This document shows, one piece after another, positions 27,446 to 35,658 of a stretch of DNA of 64,000 nucleotides (positions are counted from its first letter, which is position 1; the number at the start of each line of letters is the position of its first letter). Location: assembly GCF_014490035.1 (NCBI RefSeq), contig NZ_CP061008.1, forward strand, positions 2,170,001-2,234,000, given 5' to 3'. A model generated the notes under the pieces. The model was not told the origin of the DNA, made no database searches, and was given only the letters and a program-made list of their open reading frames with translations. Origin of the DNA: Achromobacter xylosoxidans. GTDB lineage: Bacteria; Pseudomonadota; Gammaproteobacteria; Burkholderiales; Burkholderiaceae_B. The position numbers and the translations under genes were made by a program.

Positions 27446-28888
27446 TCAGGTGACCCGCCTTACCGGAGGGATGGTCCAGGAGCCGTCGATGATGGACGGG
27501 TTGCTTTCGTTGGGCCAGTAAAGACGCATCATCAGGATGAATGGGCCCTTGGGCGCAGGCAGCCAGTTCGACTCCATGTCGGCGCCGGGCGATTCATGCT
27601 GTATGAGCAGGTCGATCGAGCCGTCGGGCTTGGCCTTCAGGGGCTGGCGCGCGCTGATCGAGTAGCGGTTCAGCGGGTTGTCGACGAAGAAGTAGCGCGC
27701 GTCATACATCGTCAGCGACCAGAAGCCGGAGACTGGCGGCGTAAGCCCTTTCTTGAAGGTCAGCACGTACTTCTCCGAGCCGTTGTAGGTGCGTCTGACG
27801 GCGCCGGTGTCTGACTTCAGGGAAGTGGGATAAATGGCGTCCTGCGGGCGGTTGGCGCCCAGTCCGATCGCGGTGATCAGGGCGCGCTGGACGTAGTTGG
27901 TGCCGTAGATGCCCGTCTTGGTCGTGTAGCCCCAGCCATCGACGTCCTGGATGTCGCCGCCGCTGGACTTGAAGTGCGTCATGATGCGTCCGAAGCCCAC
28001 CTGCGGGACCCGCTTCGCGATGTCGGGGTCGAGCTGGCTCTTGTCGAAGTCCTGCCCCGGCACGATGCCTATCGCGGCCATCTTCGCGACGATGGCTGCG
28101 TCGGCGGCGTTGGGCGGATTGCGCTTGAGCAACTGCGCGAACAAGGTGAAGTACTCGACCGCGTCCATGTTGTTGACCTGCTCGCGTACCGCGGTCTTCA
28201 TGTCTATGGCGGGGTCGACCTTGCCCGCGGGCGGGGTCCAGTCCTTGCCCCAAGCGCTCAAGGGACAGAGCTTCACTTCGTCCTGCAGCTTGTGCACTTG
28301 CGCATAGTCTTCCGGCGTGCCGGTGCAGTAGATGCGGCCCAGCAGCCAGACGATGCTGGTGGGGGATTTGTACTGGACCATGCCTTGCGGAATCGAGCCC
28401 TCCCATCCGGGGCCGCTGACCATGAAGGTTTGCGCTCCCGTGCCGGTGGTGCGCTTGCCGGGCACGTCGAACACCGTCGTCCAGCCGTCCAGCATCGGAA
28501 ACAGGGCATAGCGTCCGTTCATGTCGGGCAGGCTGACGACCCAGGGCTCGTCGCCGACATCAAAGAAAGAAGTGGTGTAGAGCGTGTCGGCGTTAGGCGC
28601 GGTCACGTCGCGGAACTTGGCGTCGGGGTACTGGCGCAGCTTGATGAGATTCCCCATTGGCGCCCGCGTGCCCTTGGGTTCCGCGACGTTGGTGATGACT
28701 CTTCTGGTCATCTCCATGGTCACCAGGGGGTAGGCGTAGATGTAGACATCGGTTGCCAAGCCGAACTGCTCGTCGCCTTCGGGCAGATCGGCGATCAGGC
28801 CATCGGCGGCCCGGGCGACTGCGCCCAGGGCGCTGGTGGCGAGCAGAGCAAGGCCACCTGCGTTCAATGTGCGGCGTGTTAGCTTCAT
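27446..28888 (-). CDS. DUF1254/DUF1214 domain secreted protein
   Basis: 480 residues; GGAG precedes the ATG. A signal begins KLTRRTLNAGGLALLATSALG, possibly Tat-dependent (TRR). The DUF1254 region (~40-170) has VYIYAYPLVTMEMTRRVI, APNADTLYTTSFFDVGDEPWVVSLPD and GRYALFPMLDGWTTVFDVPG. The C-terminal DUF1214 region has YGTNYVQRALITAIGLGANRP, FWSLTMYDARYFFVDNPLNRYSI and a final WLPAPKGPFILMMRLYWP. The domains are widespread in bacteria, but I know of no established biochemical role. Middle gene of the trio between tRNA-Arg copies. Confidence 0.85.
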   Translation of the reverse strand: MKLTRRTLNAGGLALLATSALGAVARAADGLIADLPEGDEQFGLATDVYIYAYPLVTMEMTRRVITNVAEPKGTRAPMGNLIKLRQYPDAKFRDVTAPNADTLYTTSFFDVGDEPWVVSLPDMNGRYALFPMLDGWTTVFDVPGKRTTGTGAQTFMVSGPGWEGSIPQGMVQYKSPTSIVWLLGRIYCTGTPEDYAQVHKLQDEVKLCPLSAWGKDWTPPAGKVDPAIDMKTAVREQVNNMDAVEYFTLFAQLLKRNPPNAADAAIVAKMAAIGIVPGQDFDKSQLDPDIAKRVPQVGFGRIMTHFKSSGGDIQDVDGWGYTTKTGIYGTNYVQRALITAIGLGANRPQDAIYPTSLKSDTGAVRRTYNGSEKYVLTFKKGLTPPVSGFWSLTMYDARYFFVDNPLNRYSISARQPLKAKPDGSIDLLIQHESPGADMESNWLPAPKGPFILMMRLYWPNESNPSIIDGSWTIPPVRRVT

Positions 28889-28969
28889 GGGATCACTCCA
28901 ACGGACTCATGGGTTGAAAAGCACGAAGTGCCGCGGCACAGGCCAGGCCGTGCCGCGTGATGCCTTGCT

Positions 28970-29659
28970 CTAGCGTGGTCGGACGTACTTGCCGATTTCC
29001 CGGGCCGCGCCGGCGGTCCATTCATCGATCAGGGGTTGCAGCTTGGACAGGCGAACGCCGCCCGCGCCTTGGGTGGCGTTGGCGACTTTCTCCCCCGTGC
29101 CGCCCCGCACGGACGCATATAGCAATTCGTCCGACATGCTGTCCGTGACCCGGGACTCGATGGCGACGCTGGCGTTGCGCGCCATGCCTCCTTCCAGGGC
29201 GGCGCGGGCTTCGGTCATTACCAACGCGACGGGGATGTATTGATAGGCCCGCAGCGCCTGCTCCGAGGTTCCCACCGCGGTGATGGCGATGCGTATATGG
29301 GCGACGCCAGGCCCGGCGCGATCGACCAGCCTCACCTGTTCGCCGACCTTGCGCCGCAGCGTTTCGTCGACCGCTACGCGTATCTCCGTGAGGGTTTCCA
29401 TGGAAACGTCCGCGGTTGGCCGAGGTTCCGGGTAATACTCGATGGGATCGAGCCAGACTGCCGTATAGCGCGATGGGTTGAAGTCGGGATTCAGGTAGAC
29501 CAGGCGGGTCCCGCCATCGGGGGCGGGGGCCTGGTGCAGCATCGAGTAATCCGGCAGAAAGCCGGACTCTGTCGTTTTGGGAGCGGTGGAACAGCCTGTG
29601 GCCAGGATCGCGGCAGCGAGGCTCAGAACAAGCGCGCCCGAGGAATTCTTGATGTCCAT
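28970..29659 (-). CDS. DUF3313-family lipoprotein
   Basis: 229 residues from ATG 29659 (AAGGAA ribosome site). The signal ends in a lipobox LAAAILATGC with Cys ~23, so it is probably membrane-anchored in the periplasm. The DUF3313 core follows: SGFLPDYSMLHQAP, LVYLNPDFNPSRYTAVWLDPIEYYP, IRIAITAVGTS and LQPLIDEWTAGAAREIGKYV. Function unknown. First gene of a three-gene minus-strand set with DUF1254 and the barrel, 81 bp ahead of the DUF1254 gene. Confidence 0.82.
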   Translation of the reverse strand: MDIKNSSGALVLSLAAAILATGCSTAPKTTESGFLPDYSMLHQAPAPDGGTRLVYLNPDFNPSRYTAVWLDPIEYYPEPRPTADVSMETLTEIRVAVDETLRRKVGEQVRLVDRAGPGVAHIRIAITAVGTSEQALRAYQYIPVALVMTEARAALEGGMARNASVAIESRVTDSMSDELLYASVRGGTGEKVANATQGAGGVRLSKLQPLIDEWTAGAAREIGKYVRPR

Positions 29660-29994
29660 GCAAGTTCCTTCTGACAGACAGGGGGCAGGAGAGCCCCGAC
29701 TGCAGGCGTCGGCGAGAGGTCCCGTGCAAGAGCTGCTTTCCGCTCGTGGGCGCATTTTTTGACCTATATGCACAGGAAACCAATTATTTTTCCAAGCGTG
29801 AAATTTCGCAACGCGGACGAGTGAACCGGGTTTTCTGAACTATTCCCTTTGTGCGCGTTTTGTGGAAGGAATCGCGTGACCGAGGCGGGGCACCTGTCCC
29901 GGGGCCGCGATTCGGGCGCAGCGCGGGTGCGGGCTTCGGGCGGCCTGATTTGCGCACCCTTTATTTTTCATGGTATAAACACGCCTCTTTCGGA
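29660..29994. other. Intergenic region before tRNA-Arg copy 3
   Basis: 335 bp with no convincing gene. It should carry the divergent promoters of the DUF3313 gene and the tRNA. A TATAAA at 29974-29979, 18 bp after TTGCGC (29950-29955), fits the tRNA promoter. The part 29755-29830 is AT-richer than its surroundings. Confidence 0.6.
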
Positions 29995-30071
29995 GCGCCC
30001 GTAGCTCAGCTGGATAGAGTACCTGGCTACGAACCAGGGGGTCGTAGGTTCGAATCCTGCCGGGCGCGCCA
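29995..30071 (+). tRNA. tRNA-Arg(ACG), copy 3
   Basis: 77 nt, identical to the copies at 26209 and 26414, with the same GGA immediately upstream as copy 2 and the same terminator downstream. Confidence 0.97.
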
Positions 30072-30105
30072 AGCTTCTTGCTTGGATGAAATCGAAAGAA
30101 AACGG

Positions 30106-30143
30106 AAAGGCCTTTGATCTTCGATCGAAGGCCTTTTTGTTTT
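30106..30143 (+). terminator. Intrinsic terminator of tRNA-Arg copy 3
   Basis: The same stem, TTC loop and T tract as at 26523-26560, part of a ~43-nt exact repeat. Confidence 0.92.
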
Positions 30144-30173
30144 GCGGCGCGGATTGCGCCGGTACGTCGCGCT

Positions 30174-30404
30174 TCAGTGCGTCGGGGCTGGCTCCGCGGT
30201 TCGGACCTGGTCCGGGGTCTTGTCATCTTCGTCGTCGAATCCCCAGTCTCCGACCGTGTACCAATCGTCTCCCAGCGTCTCTGCGGGGTGCATGGTGCGG
30301 CCGGAGCCGTTGCCGCAGGCCATCGAGTCGGTGGCGCAATAGCGGTCGCAGCCCCAGCATATGCGTTCGGGGTGCTTCGGGTGCAAGGGAAACTTCTTGG
30401 CCAT
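30174..30404 (-). CDS. DUF3079-family small protein
   Basis: 76 residues. MAKKFPLHPKHPERICWGCD is the family's recognisable N-terminus, followed by RYCATDSMACGNGSGRTMHP. Four cysteines in two groups (CWGCD, C and ACGNG) suggest metal binding, which is inference. The C-terminus is acidic (GFDDEDDKTPDQV). Function unknown. It sits directly after the tRNA-Arg terminator, on the opposite strand. Confidence 0.8.
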   Translation of the reverse strand: MAKKFPLHPKHPERICWGCDRYCATDSMACGNGSGRTMHPAETLGDDWYTVGDWGFDDEDDKTPDQVRTAEPAPTH

Positions 30405-30502
30405 GCTGGATGCCTGCTGACGGAGGGCGCCGCGACGGCAGCGCCATTCTTTTCAGATATGTGTCCAGCGTACTGCCGGGCGCGCGCGGAATTCCTTGAT
30501 CT

Positions 30503-30558
30503 GGCGCAAGCGCCACGCCCGCGGCCCGACGCGCGCAGTGTCGCGCGTCGGGCCGCGG
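30503..30558. repeat. Strong intergenic palindromes
   Basis: A small hairpin GGCGC-AA-GCGCC (30503-30514) is next to a perfect 17-bp inverted repeat, arms 30519-30535 (CCGCGGCCCGACGCGCG) and 30542-30558, loop CAGTGT. There is no T run on either side. It lies in the 212-bp gap between two minus-strand genes. Confidence 0.75.
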
Positions 30559-30616
30559 CTTTGAGGAATGCGGGAGGAGAGAGCGCCGCCCGGCCAGGCG
30601 CGGCGGCCCCGTGCGC

Positions 30617-30865
30617 CTAGTGGCGTCGTCGGTCCACCGCCGTTAAGGAGGTGCCGCTCTTGAGCAGCTGGTAGGTCTGTCCGCCCAGCCACGCGACTTT
30701 TTCGCCTGTGCTGGTGCGGCATACGCAATGCGTCTTCGGATCGAAGCGCGAGGTACCCAGCGCGGAATACGCGTCGGGGTCCGAGACGAAGCGTTCAATG
30801 CGGTAGAGCGTGCCGTCCGGCGCGGTGGCGAGGACGTCGGTCAATCGTCTTGCGGTGCCGAGCAT
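30617..30865 (-). CDS. Small hypothetical protein, shares a domain with its neighbour
   Basis: 82 residues from ATG 30865, chosen because GGAGG lies 8 nt upstream; longer in-frame starts exist at 30880 and 30922. No family recognised. LTDVLATAPDGTLYRIERFV, CVCRTSTGEKVAWLGGQTYQLL and GTSLTAV align with the first ~85 residues of the next gene (LPDVFVRSPDGVLHRVVR, CECMLDNGEALHWIGDNQYRQL). So it seems to be a stand-alone copy of that domain, with a C-x-C pair and a W-x-G-x-x-Y motif. Cytoplasmic; no signal. Confidence 0.65.
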   Translation of the reverse strand: MLGTARRLTDVLATAPDGTLYRIERFVSDPDAYSALGTSRFDPKTHCVCRTSTGEKVAWLGGQTYQLLKSGTSLTAVDRRRH

Positions 30866-30964
30866 ATGCGATACCTCCATGCGCGGGCCATTGGATATAC
30901 GGCGCCAAAGTCGTTCGGGCATTTCAGTATGCCAGGGCGGGAAGCTTGATGTTCCCGCGTCAGG

Positions 30965-31573
30965 CTAATGAAGGTGCCCTCCAAACAATGAATCGTCGAG
31001 CTGGTCGGGAGTGACGCCCAGGGCTTCGGATACGCGGTCCAGGATAACCTGCCTGGGCCGCGGGCGCGGCCGTTCCAGTTCGATATAGATGGAGTGGTCC
31101 ACTCCTAGCCGTGCAGCCATATCAGCGGTGCTGATATTGAGATGCTCGCGCCAGGCGCGTATCAGGCTCCAGTCGTTGCCGGTTTTTAGATTGACGACAG
31201 CTAATGGTAAATGACTCTGCCCCTGCGCGGGTGTTCTGCGCGGGGCGGATTTTCTGCGGGGGTCGTGCAGGCTGCTCTTGGCGGCAGCGCTCTTGCGGGA
31301 ATCGGCCCGAGGCGTGGTGGTGGCGGCTTCGGCGGTGAAAATGGCGCCGCCATTCAATTGGCGATATTGGTTGTCGCCGATCCAGTGCAGGGCTTCGCCG
31401 TTGTCGAGCATGCACTCGCAGTCCAGGTGATAGTTGCTGGGCATGCTCTCGAGTTGGGCGATGGTTTCCGCGGTCGTGGCGTGGCGCACCACACGGTGCA
31501 AGACACCGTCCGGCGAGCGCACAAAGACGTCGGGAAGTCTCCAGGAAAACGGAATGATAATCTCCACGGCCAA
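30965..31573 (-). CDS. Helix-turn-helix protein with N-terminal copy of the neighbour's domain
   Basis: 202 residues from TTG 31573; an in-frame GTG at 31567 is equally possible. Residues ~1-85 resemble the 82-residue neighbour (PDG-L-R-V, C-x-C, W-x-G-x-x-Y-x-x-L). A basic linker (~85-125) follows, then an XRE/Cro-like helix-turn-helix (~130-195: WREHLNISTADMAARLGVDHSIYIELERP, LDRVSEALGVTPDQL). Likely a DNA-binding regulator with a small sensor or partner domain, which is inference from architecture. Same strand as the neighbour, about 100 bp upstream of it. Confidence 0.7.
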   Translation of the reverse strand: MAVEIIIPFSWRLPDVFVRSPDGVLHRVVRHATTAETIAQLESMPSNYHLDCECMLDNGEALHWIGDNQYRQLNGGAIFTAEAATTTPRADSRKSAAAKSSLHDPRRKSAPRRTPAQGQSHLPLAVVNLKTGNDWSLIRAWREHLNISTADMAARLGVDHSIYIELERPRPRPRQVILDRVSEALGVTPDQLDDSLFGGHLH

Positions 31574-31676
31574 ACCTATCCCGCCAATGTATCCCGGGGT
31601 GCGGGTGGTGGGATTTGGGGTTTCCCCTCGCCTGACTTGAGTCGATGATTGTGCGCCACATCAGACCCCGACATCT

Positions 31677-32489
31677 TCACGAATCTTCACTGCGCGCAGG
31701 GCTGTAATCGGTGGGGCCGAAGCCCGCGTCCGCAAGCAACCTGGGCATGATCGCTGCGGCCGCGCCGCGTACGTTGTGGTGTGCGTGCGCGTCCAGCGGC
31801 GTGGCGGCCGGATTGATCTGCGCCAGGGTTGCGCCGTGGCGCAGCGCGCGTTGCGGCAGTTCTGCCGCGGGGTAGACCAGCGCCGATGTGCCTATGCTCA
31901 GCAGCAGGTCGCATTGCTCGACGGCCCGCATGGCTTTGTCCCACTCATCATGCGGCAGGCTTTCTCCGAACCACACGACGCCGGGCCGTACCGGCGCGCC
32001 GCAATGCGTGCACGCTGGCGGATCGATGCGCCTTCCTTGCCCGGGTTCGTCGGGGAACGCCTGCGCAAAGGCATGGGCGGCGCCGCAGGCCGAGCAGCGC
32101 GGCGCGTGCAGGCTGCCGTGCAGGTGCGCGACATGGAGGCTGCCGGCACGTTCATGCAGATCGTCGACGTTCTGCGTGACCACGAGCAGCTCGGGCACGT
32201 GTCGCGCCAGTTCCGCGATGGCGCGATGCGCGGCGTTCGGCGCGGCGCGCAGGGCCTGCGCGCGGCGCCATTCGTACCAGCCCCAAACGAGGTCGGGGTG
32301 GGAGCGGAACGCTTCGGGCGTGGCGAGAGCCTGTGCGTCGAAGCGCGACCACAGGCCTGTCAGCGCATCTCGGAAGGTGGCGATGCCGCTTTCGGCGGAG
32401 ACGCCGGCGCCCGTGAAGACGACGACGCGCCGCGCCTGGCGCAGCGTCTGCGCCAGCGCGGGGGGAATATCGTGATGCGTGTTTTTCAT
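31677..32489 (-). CDS. Sir2-family NAD-dependent protein deacylase
   Basis: 270 residues from ATG 32489. The NAD-binding motif VVVFTGAGVSAESGIATFRD (~20-39), TQNVDDLHERAG, the catalytic His in HLHGSL, a four-Cys zinc site (CSAC ... CTHC) and WFGESLP are all present. WYEWRR (Tyr and Arg three apart) is the class III sirtuin signature that favours succinyl/malonyl-lysine in CobB and SIRT5. Role: removal of acyl groups from lysines, consuming NAD. Divergent from the thiol dioxygenase gene at 32657. Confidence 0.92.
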   Translation of the reverse strand: MKNTHHDIPPALAQTLRQARRVVVFTGAGVSAESGIATFRDALTGLWSRFDAQALATPEAFRSHPDLVWGWYEWRRAQALRAAPNAAHRAIAELARHVPELLVVTQNVDDLHERAGSLHVAHLHGSLHAPRCSACGAAHAFAQAFPDEPGQGRRIDPPACTHCGAPVRPGVVWFGESLPHDEWDKAMRAVEQCDLLLSIGTSALVYPAAELPQRALRHGATLAQINPAATPLDAHAHHNVRGAAAAIMPRLLADAGFGPTDYSPARSEDS

Positions 32490-32656
32490 TTTCAATCTTG
32501 AAGCCAGTCCGATACGCTGCACGCGCGGGCCTGGGCCTGTCAAGAAAAGCCAGGCGCGATTACCCGGGCGGAAGCAGGGGCAAGGATGCGTGTCCATCCT
32601 GAATCGTGGATACTGTTTTTTCAATCTGGGATTTCCAGAGTTCACGGAGAGACGCA

Positions 32657-33283
32657 ATGCCCGAATCTCAAGGCGGCCTGGACAGGCTGCGCCGCTTCAT
32701 CGCCGCCGCGACCCGGCTGGCCACGCCCACGGGTCTGGCGCAGACGCCGGAGCTGCAGGCCGCATTCACAGACCTGGTGCGCCATGACGATTGGCTGCCC
32801 GAGGCCTGTACCGCGCCCCATCCTCAGTACTACCAGCAATATCTGCTGCACTGCGATCCGCTGGAACGCTTTTCGCTGGTGAGTTTCGTGTGGGGGCCGG
32901 GCCAGTTCACGCCGGTGCATGATCACGAGGTCTGGGGTTATGTGGGCATGCTGCGCGGGGCGGAGGTCAACCAGCGCTATGTTCGCGGCGAGGACGGCAG
33001 CGTTACTCCGGCGGGCGCCCCGACCACCTTGCAGCCGGGCGACGTGGAGCGCCTGTCGCCGGCCGAAGGCGACATCCACCGCGTGTCCAACGCCCACGCC
33101 GACCGCGTATCGATCAGCGTGCATCTCTACGGCGGCAACATCGGCGCCGTGTCGCGCCACGTATATGACCCGGCGACGGGGCAGGCCAAGCCTTTCGTGT
33201 CCGGCTATTCATCGCCCAGCCTGCCCAACCTGTGGGACCGCTCGGAAGCCGTGCGCGCGGCCATTGCCGGGGGCGCACGCTAG
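32657..33283 (+). CDS. Cysteine dioxygenase-type thiol dioxygenase (cupin)
   Basis: 208 residues from ATG 32657 (ACGGAGAG ribosome site). The cupin fold with an iron His triad: TPVHDHEVWGYVGMLRG supplies two His, and DIHRVSNAHADRVSISVHLYGG the third. Family: bacterial cysteine dioxygenase / 3-mercaptopropionate dioxygenase, which oxidise a thiol to a sulfinate with O2. The residue set separating Cys from 3-mercaptopropionate use cannot be judged here. Divergent from the sirtuin. Confidence 0.85.
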   Translation: MPESQGGLDRLRRFIAAATRLATPTGLAQTPELQAAFTDLVRHDDWLPEACTAPHPQYYQQYLLHCDPLERFSLVSFVWGPGQFTPVHDHEVWGYVGMLRGAEVNQRYVRGEDGSVTPAGAPTTLQPGDVERLSPAEGDIHRVSNAHADRVSISVHLYGGNIGAVSRHVYDPATGQAKPFVSGYSSPSLPNLWDRSEAVRAAIAGGAR

Positions 33284-33320
33284 GGTCTGTTCGCGCGCGG
33301 CGTCCCATGCTATTTTCTTG

Positions 33321-33335
33321 TCCTAAATATTAGGA
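33321..33335. promoter_or_regulatory. IclR-type operator TCCTAA-N3-TTAGGA
   Basis: TCCTAAATATTAGGA has perfect 6-bp arms and lies 9 bp before the IclR start codon. A near-identical site occurs at 36685, upstream of the Bug/FAD operon. Confidence 0.7.
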
Positions 33336-33344
33336 AAATAAACA

Positions 33345-34109
33345 ATGGACAAGACGCTGCTCAAAGGTCTGATGGTGCTGGAGGCGGTGACCGACGTGGA
33401 TAATCCGCCGCGCACCATCGATGCGCTCGCCGCCCGCGTCGGGCTGACCCGCAGCAACACGCACCGCACCTTGCAGACGCTGATCCATGCGGGCTACGTG
33501 ACCAAGGACGATGACGGCGGCGGCTATCGCGGCGCGGTACGGCTGTTCGAGCTGGCGGCGCGTCAGCTGGCCCAGCTGGACGTGCGCAAGCTGGCCGCGC
33601 CCTACATGCGCACGCTGGCCGACCAGACCGGCGAAACCGTGCACCTGTCGGTGCTCGACGGCTTCGACGTGGTCTACGTGGACAAGATCGACAGCCCCCA
33701 GCCCATACGCGCCTATTCCATGGTGGGCGGACGGGCGCCGGCCTATGCCGTCGCCACCGGCAAGGCCTTGCTCGCCTACCAGGCGGAAGGCTACGTCGAG
33801 CGCTATGCCGACAAGCTCGTGCGCCACACGTCCTCGACCATCGTGTCCATGCCGCTTTTGAAGGACGAACTGCGCAAGATCGCCCGCACCGGCTACGCGG
33901 TCAACCGGGGCGAATGGCGCGAAGGCGTGGGCGGGCTGGCCGTGACCTTGTTCAACAGTCTGGACCAGCCCGTGGCCGCGATAGGCATCTCCGGCCCGCT
34001 GGACCGCCTGAGCGCCGCTAGGATGAAGCAGCTGGCGCCGGACGTGGCTGCCTGTGCCCAGTCCATCTCGCAAGGGATGGGCTATCGCCGGGGCTATCTG
34101 GATCAGTAG
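33345..34109 (+). CDS. IclR-family transcriptional regulator
   Basis: 254 residues. The winged helix-turn-helix (~8-75: LKGLMVLEAVTDV, TIDALAARVGLTRSNTHRTLQTLIHAGYV) and effector domain (~80-250: LAAPYMRTLADQTGETVHLSVLDG, YSMVGGRAPAYAVATGKALLAY, VGGLAVTLFNSLDQPVAAIGISGP) are intact. Its 3' end overlaps the convergent FAD-protein gene by 92 bp. A palindrome just before its start, repeated before the Bug gene at 36623, points to autoregulation and control of the oxidoreductase/Bug operon, perhaps also the CaiB operon. Confidence 0.92.
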   Translation: MDKTLLKGLMVLEAVTDVDNPPRTIDALAARVGLTRSNTHRTLQTLIHAGYVTKDDDGGGYRGAVRLFELAARQLAQLDVRKLAAPYMRTLADQTGETVHLSVLDGFDVVYVDKIDSPQPIRAYSMVGGRAPAYAVATGKALLAYQAEGYVERYADKLVRHTSSTIVSMPLLKDELRKIARTGYAVNRGEWREGVGGLAVTLFNSLDQPVAAIGISGPLDRLSAARMKQLAPDVAACAQSISQGMGYRRGYLDQ

Positions 34110-35658
34110 CGGACCGCGCCAGCGCGGCGCCGATGCGCTGCGCCTGGCCGCGAGCCAGCCGCGCATTCACGTCCATGGACGTGGTCCAGAAATACGTGCC
34201 GCCCGCCAAGCTGCCCAGCACCGAGATATCCGGCTCGATCCCGCCTGCGGCGTTCTTGAGGCATCCCGTGGCATAGTCCAGCGCCAGGCCGCCATGGGGA
34301 TCGGGCTGCGCATGGCCCTCGCGCAATAGCGCGGACACCAGCGGATCTTGCGTGCTTGCGGTGTCCACCGAGAAGCTGGTGGCGTTGATCAGATAGCGGC
34401 TGGCGTGGGTGGACACTGCGCCCGCCGCGTCGCGCAAGCGCGTGTGGAACAGGCCGCTGGCGCTGTCGTGGCGGCTGTCCAGATAACCGCCGCTGACCTG
34501 CAACTGGCCATTCTGGAGCAGGGCTTGCAGCTTCAGCGCGTTGCGCATCGGAAAGGTGGCGCGCCGCGCCATCCATAGCGAACGCCATTGCGACTGGAAG
34601 CGGCCGCGTTCGGCGTCCGGCATGAGATGCCAGATCAGGTCCACGGCGGCATTGGTTGCGGCCGCCACCGCCTGCCAGGGGCGCGCGGCCTGTTCGGACC
34701 GCCGTATCTCGTCGTCCAGCGCGGCGCGGGCCTCGCCCTCCAGCCCGAACACGTCTGCGGCTGCCAGACTGCCGTCCAGCGCCTGCACTTCTTCCCGCAG
34801 CGCCGCGGCAATGGCCTCGAGCGAGAGGGTCCCGCCGTGCGCGGCGGCCAGGCGCGCAACGCCCTCCGGACTCAAGCGGCGCAGTGCGTCCGGAGCGCGA
34901 TTGTGCGGACTGCGCACCGACGGCAGCCGGCCATTGCGCGACGCGCACAGGATGGGGCCGCGATGCGCCGCTTGCCGCAAGGCTGCGATGGCGTCCACGG
35001 CGCTCAGGCTGGTGCCGATGATGCAGACCGGGGCGTCGGCGGCGATACCGCGCGTCAGCGCCTGGACCGGGTAAGGGCTGTTGAAGTAGCCGGGCGCATC
35101 GCGCAATTCCGGAAAGGCCTGCGAGGGCAGGTTGCCGTTGCACAGCACGGCGTAACGCGCCAGGCAGGGCTGACCCGATTCCGGTTCGACCCGCGCGCCG
35201 CAGCCAGGCAGCGGCGCCACGCGGCGGACACGGCTGCGCACGTGTGTGAGCGTGACGCACTGTGCGCGCGCGAGTTCGCAAGCTCGCGCATAGACTGCGC
35301 GCATGTAGGCGCCGAACAATGGCCGCGGCAGGAAGTCCGCCGGCGCTATCGAGTCCGCGCCTTGCGCGCGCAGCCAGGCGGGATCCTGGACGCGCAGCCA
35401 GTCCACGAAATCCATCCTGTGGTCGGCCCGCGCCGACATGTTGCCGGCGGGGATATTGAGCAGGTTGCTGGGCAGATCCTCCTGGTAGGCCTCGCCCGCT
35501 CCCGGCTCGGCCTGCGGCTCGAACAGCGCGATCGTCAGCGCCCGGCCGCCGCCCGGTTCCAGGGACAGCAGGAATTGATACAGGAAGCTGACGGCCACCG
35601 AGCCGCCGCCGACGATGGCCAGGTCCGCCGCGGGCGGTGTCGTGCCGGGCGCCGTCAT
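34018..35658 (-). CDS. FAD/NAD(P)-binding oxidoreductase, HI0933/NAD_binding_9-like
   Basis: 546 residues. An N-terminal Rossmann motif LAIVGGGSVAVSFLYQFL (~13-30), then FEPQAEPGAGEAYQEDLPSNLLNIPAGNMSARADHRMDF, typical of FAD-binding NAD_binding_9 proteins. A second dinucleotide fold has VCIIGTSLSAVDAIAALRQ. Late residues include TYFWTTSMDVNARLARGQAQRIG. Substrate unknown; related proteins include hydroxyacylglutathione/monooxygenase-like flavoenzymes. It begins at ATG 35658, overlapping the Bug gene stop by 4 nt, so the receptor and enzyme are translationally coupled. Confidence 0.8.
   Translation of the reverse strand: MTAPGTTPPAADLAIVGGGSVAVSFLYQFLLSLEPGGGRALTIALFEPQAEPGAGEAYQEDLPSNLLNIPAGNMSARADHRMDFVDWLRVQDPAWLRAQGADSIAPADFLPRPLFGAYMRAVYARACELARAQCVTLTHVRSRVRRVAPLPGCGARVEPESGQPCLARYAVLCNGNLPSQAFPELRDAPGYFNSPYPVQALTRGIAADAPVCIIGTSLSAVDAIAALRQAAHRGPILCASRNGRLPSVRSPHNRAPDALRRLSPEGVARLAAAHGGTLSLEAIAAALREEVQALDGSLAAADVFGLEGEARAALDDEIRRSEQAARPWQAVAAATNAAVDLIWHLMPDAERGRFQSQWRSLWMARRATFPMRNALKLQALLQNGQLQVSGGYLDSRHDSASGLFHTRLRDAAGAVSTHASRYLINATSFSVDTASTQDPLVSALLREGHAQPDPHGGLALDYATGCLKNAAGGIEPDISVLGSLAGGTYFWTTSMDVNARLARGQAQRIGAALARSATDPDSPGDSPSLARWTGHRQPRPAPAASS

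Noticed and set aside
26209..30071. Phage or integrative element at the tRNA-Arg genes
   Set aside because: No integrase, recombinase or phage-like gene lies between or beside the tRNAs; only the repeat structure is supported.
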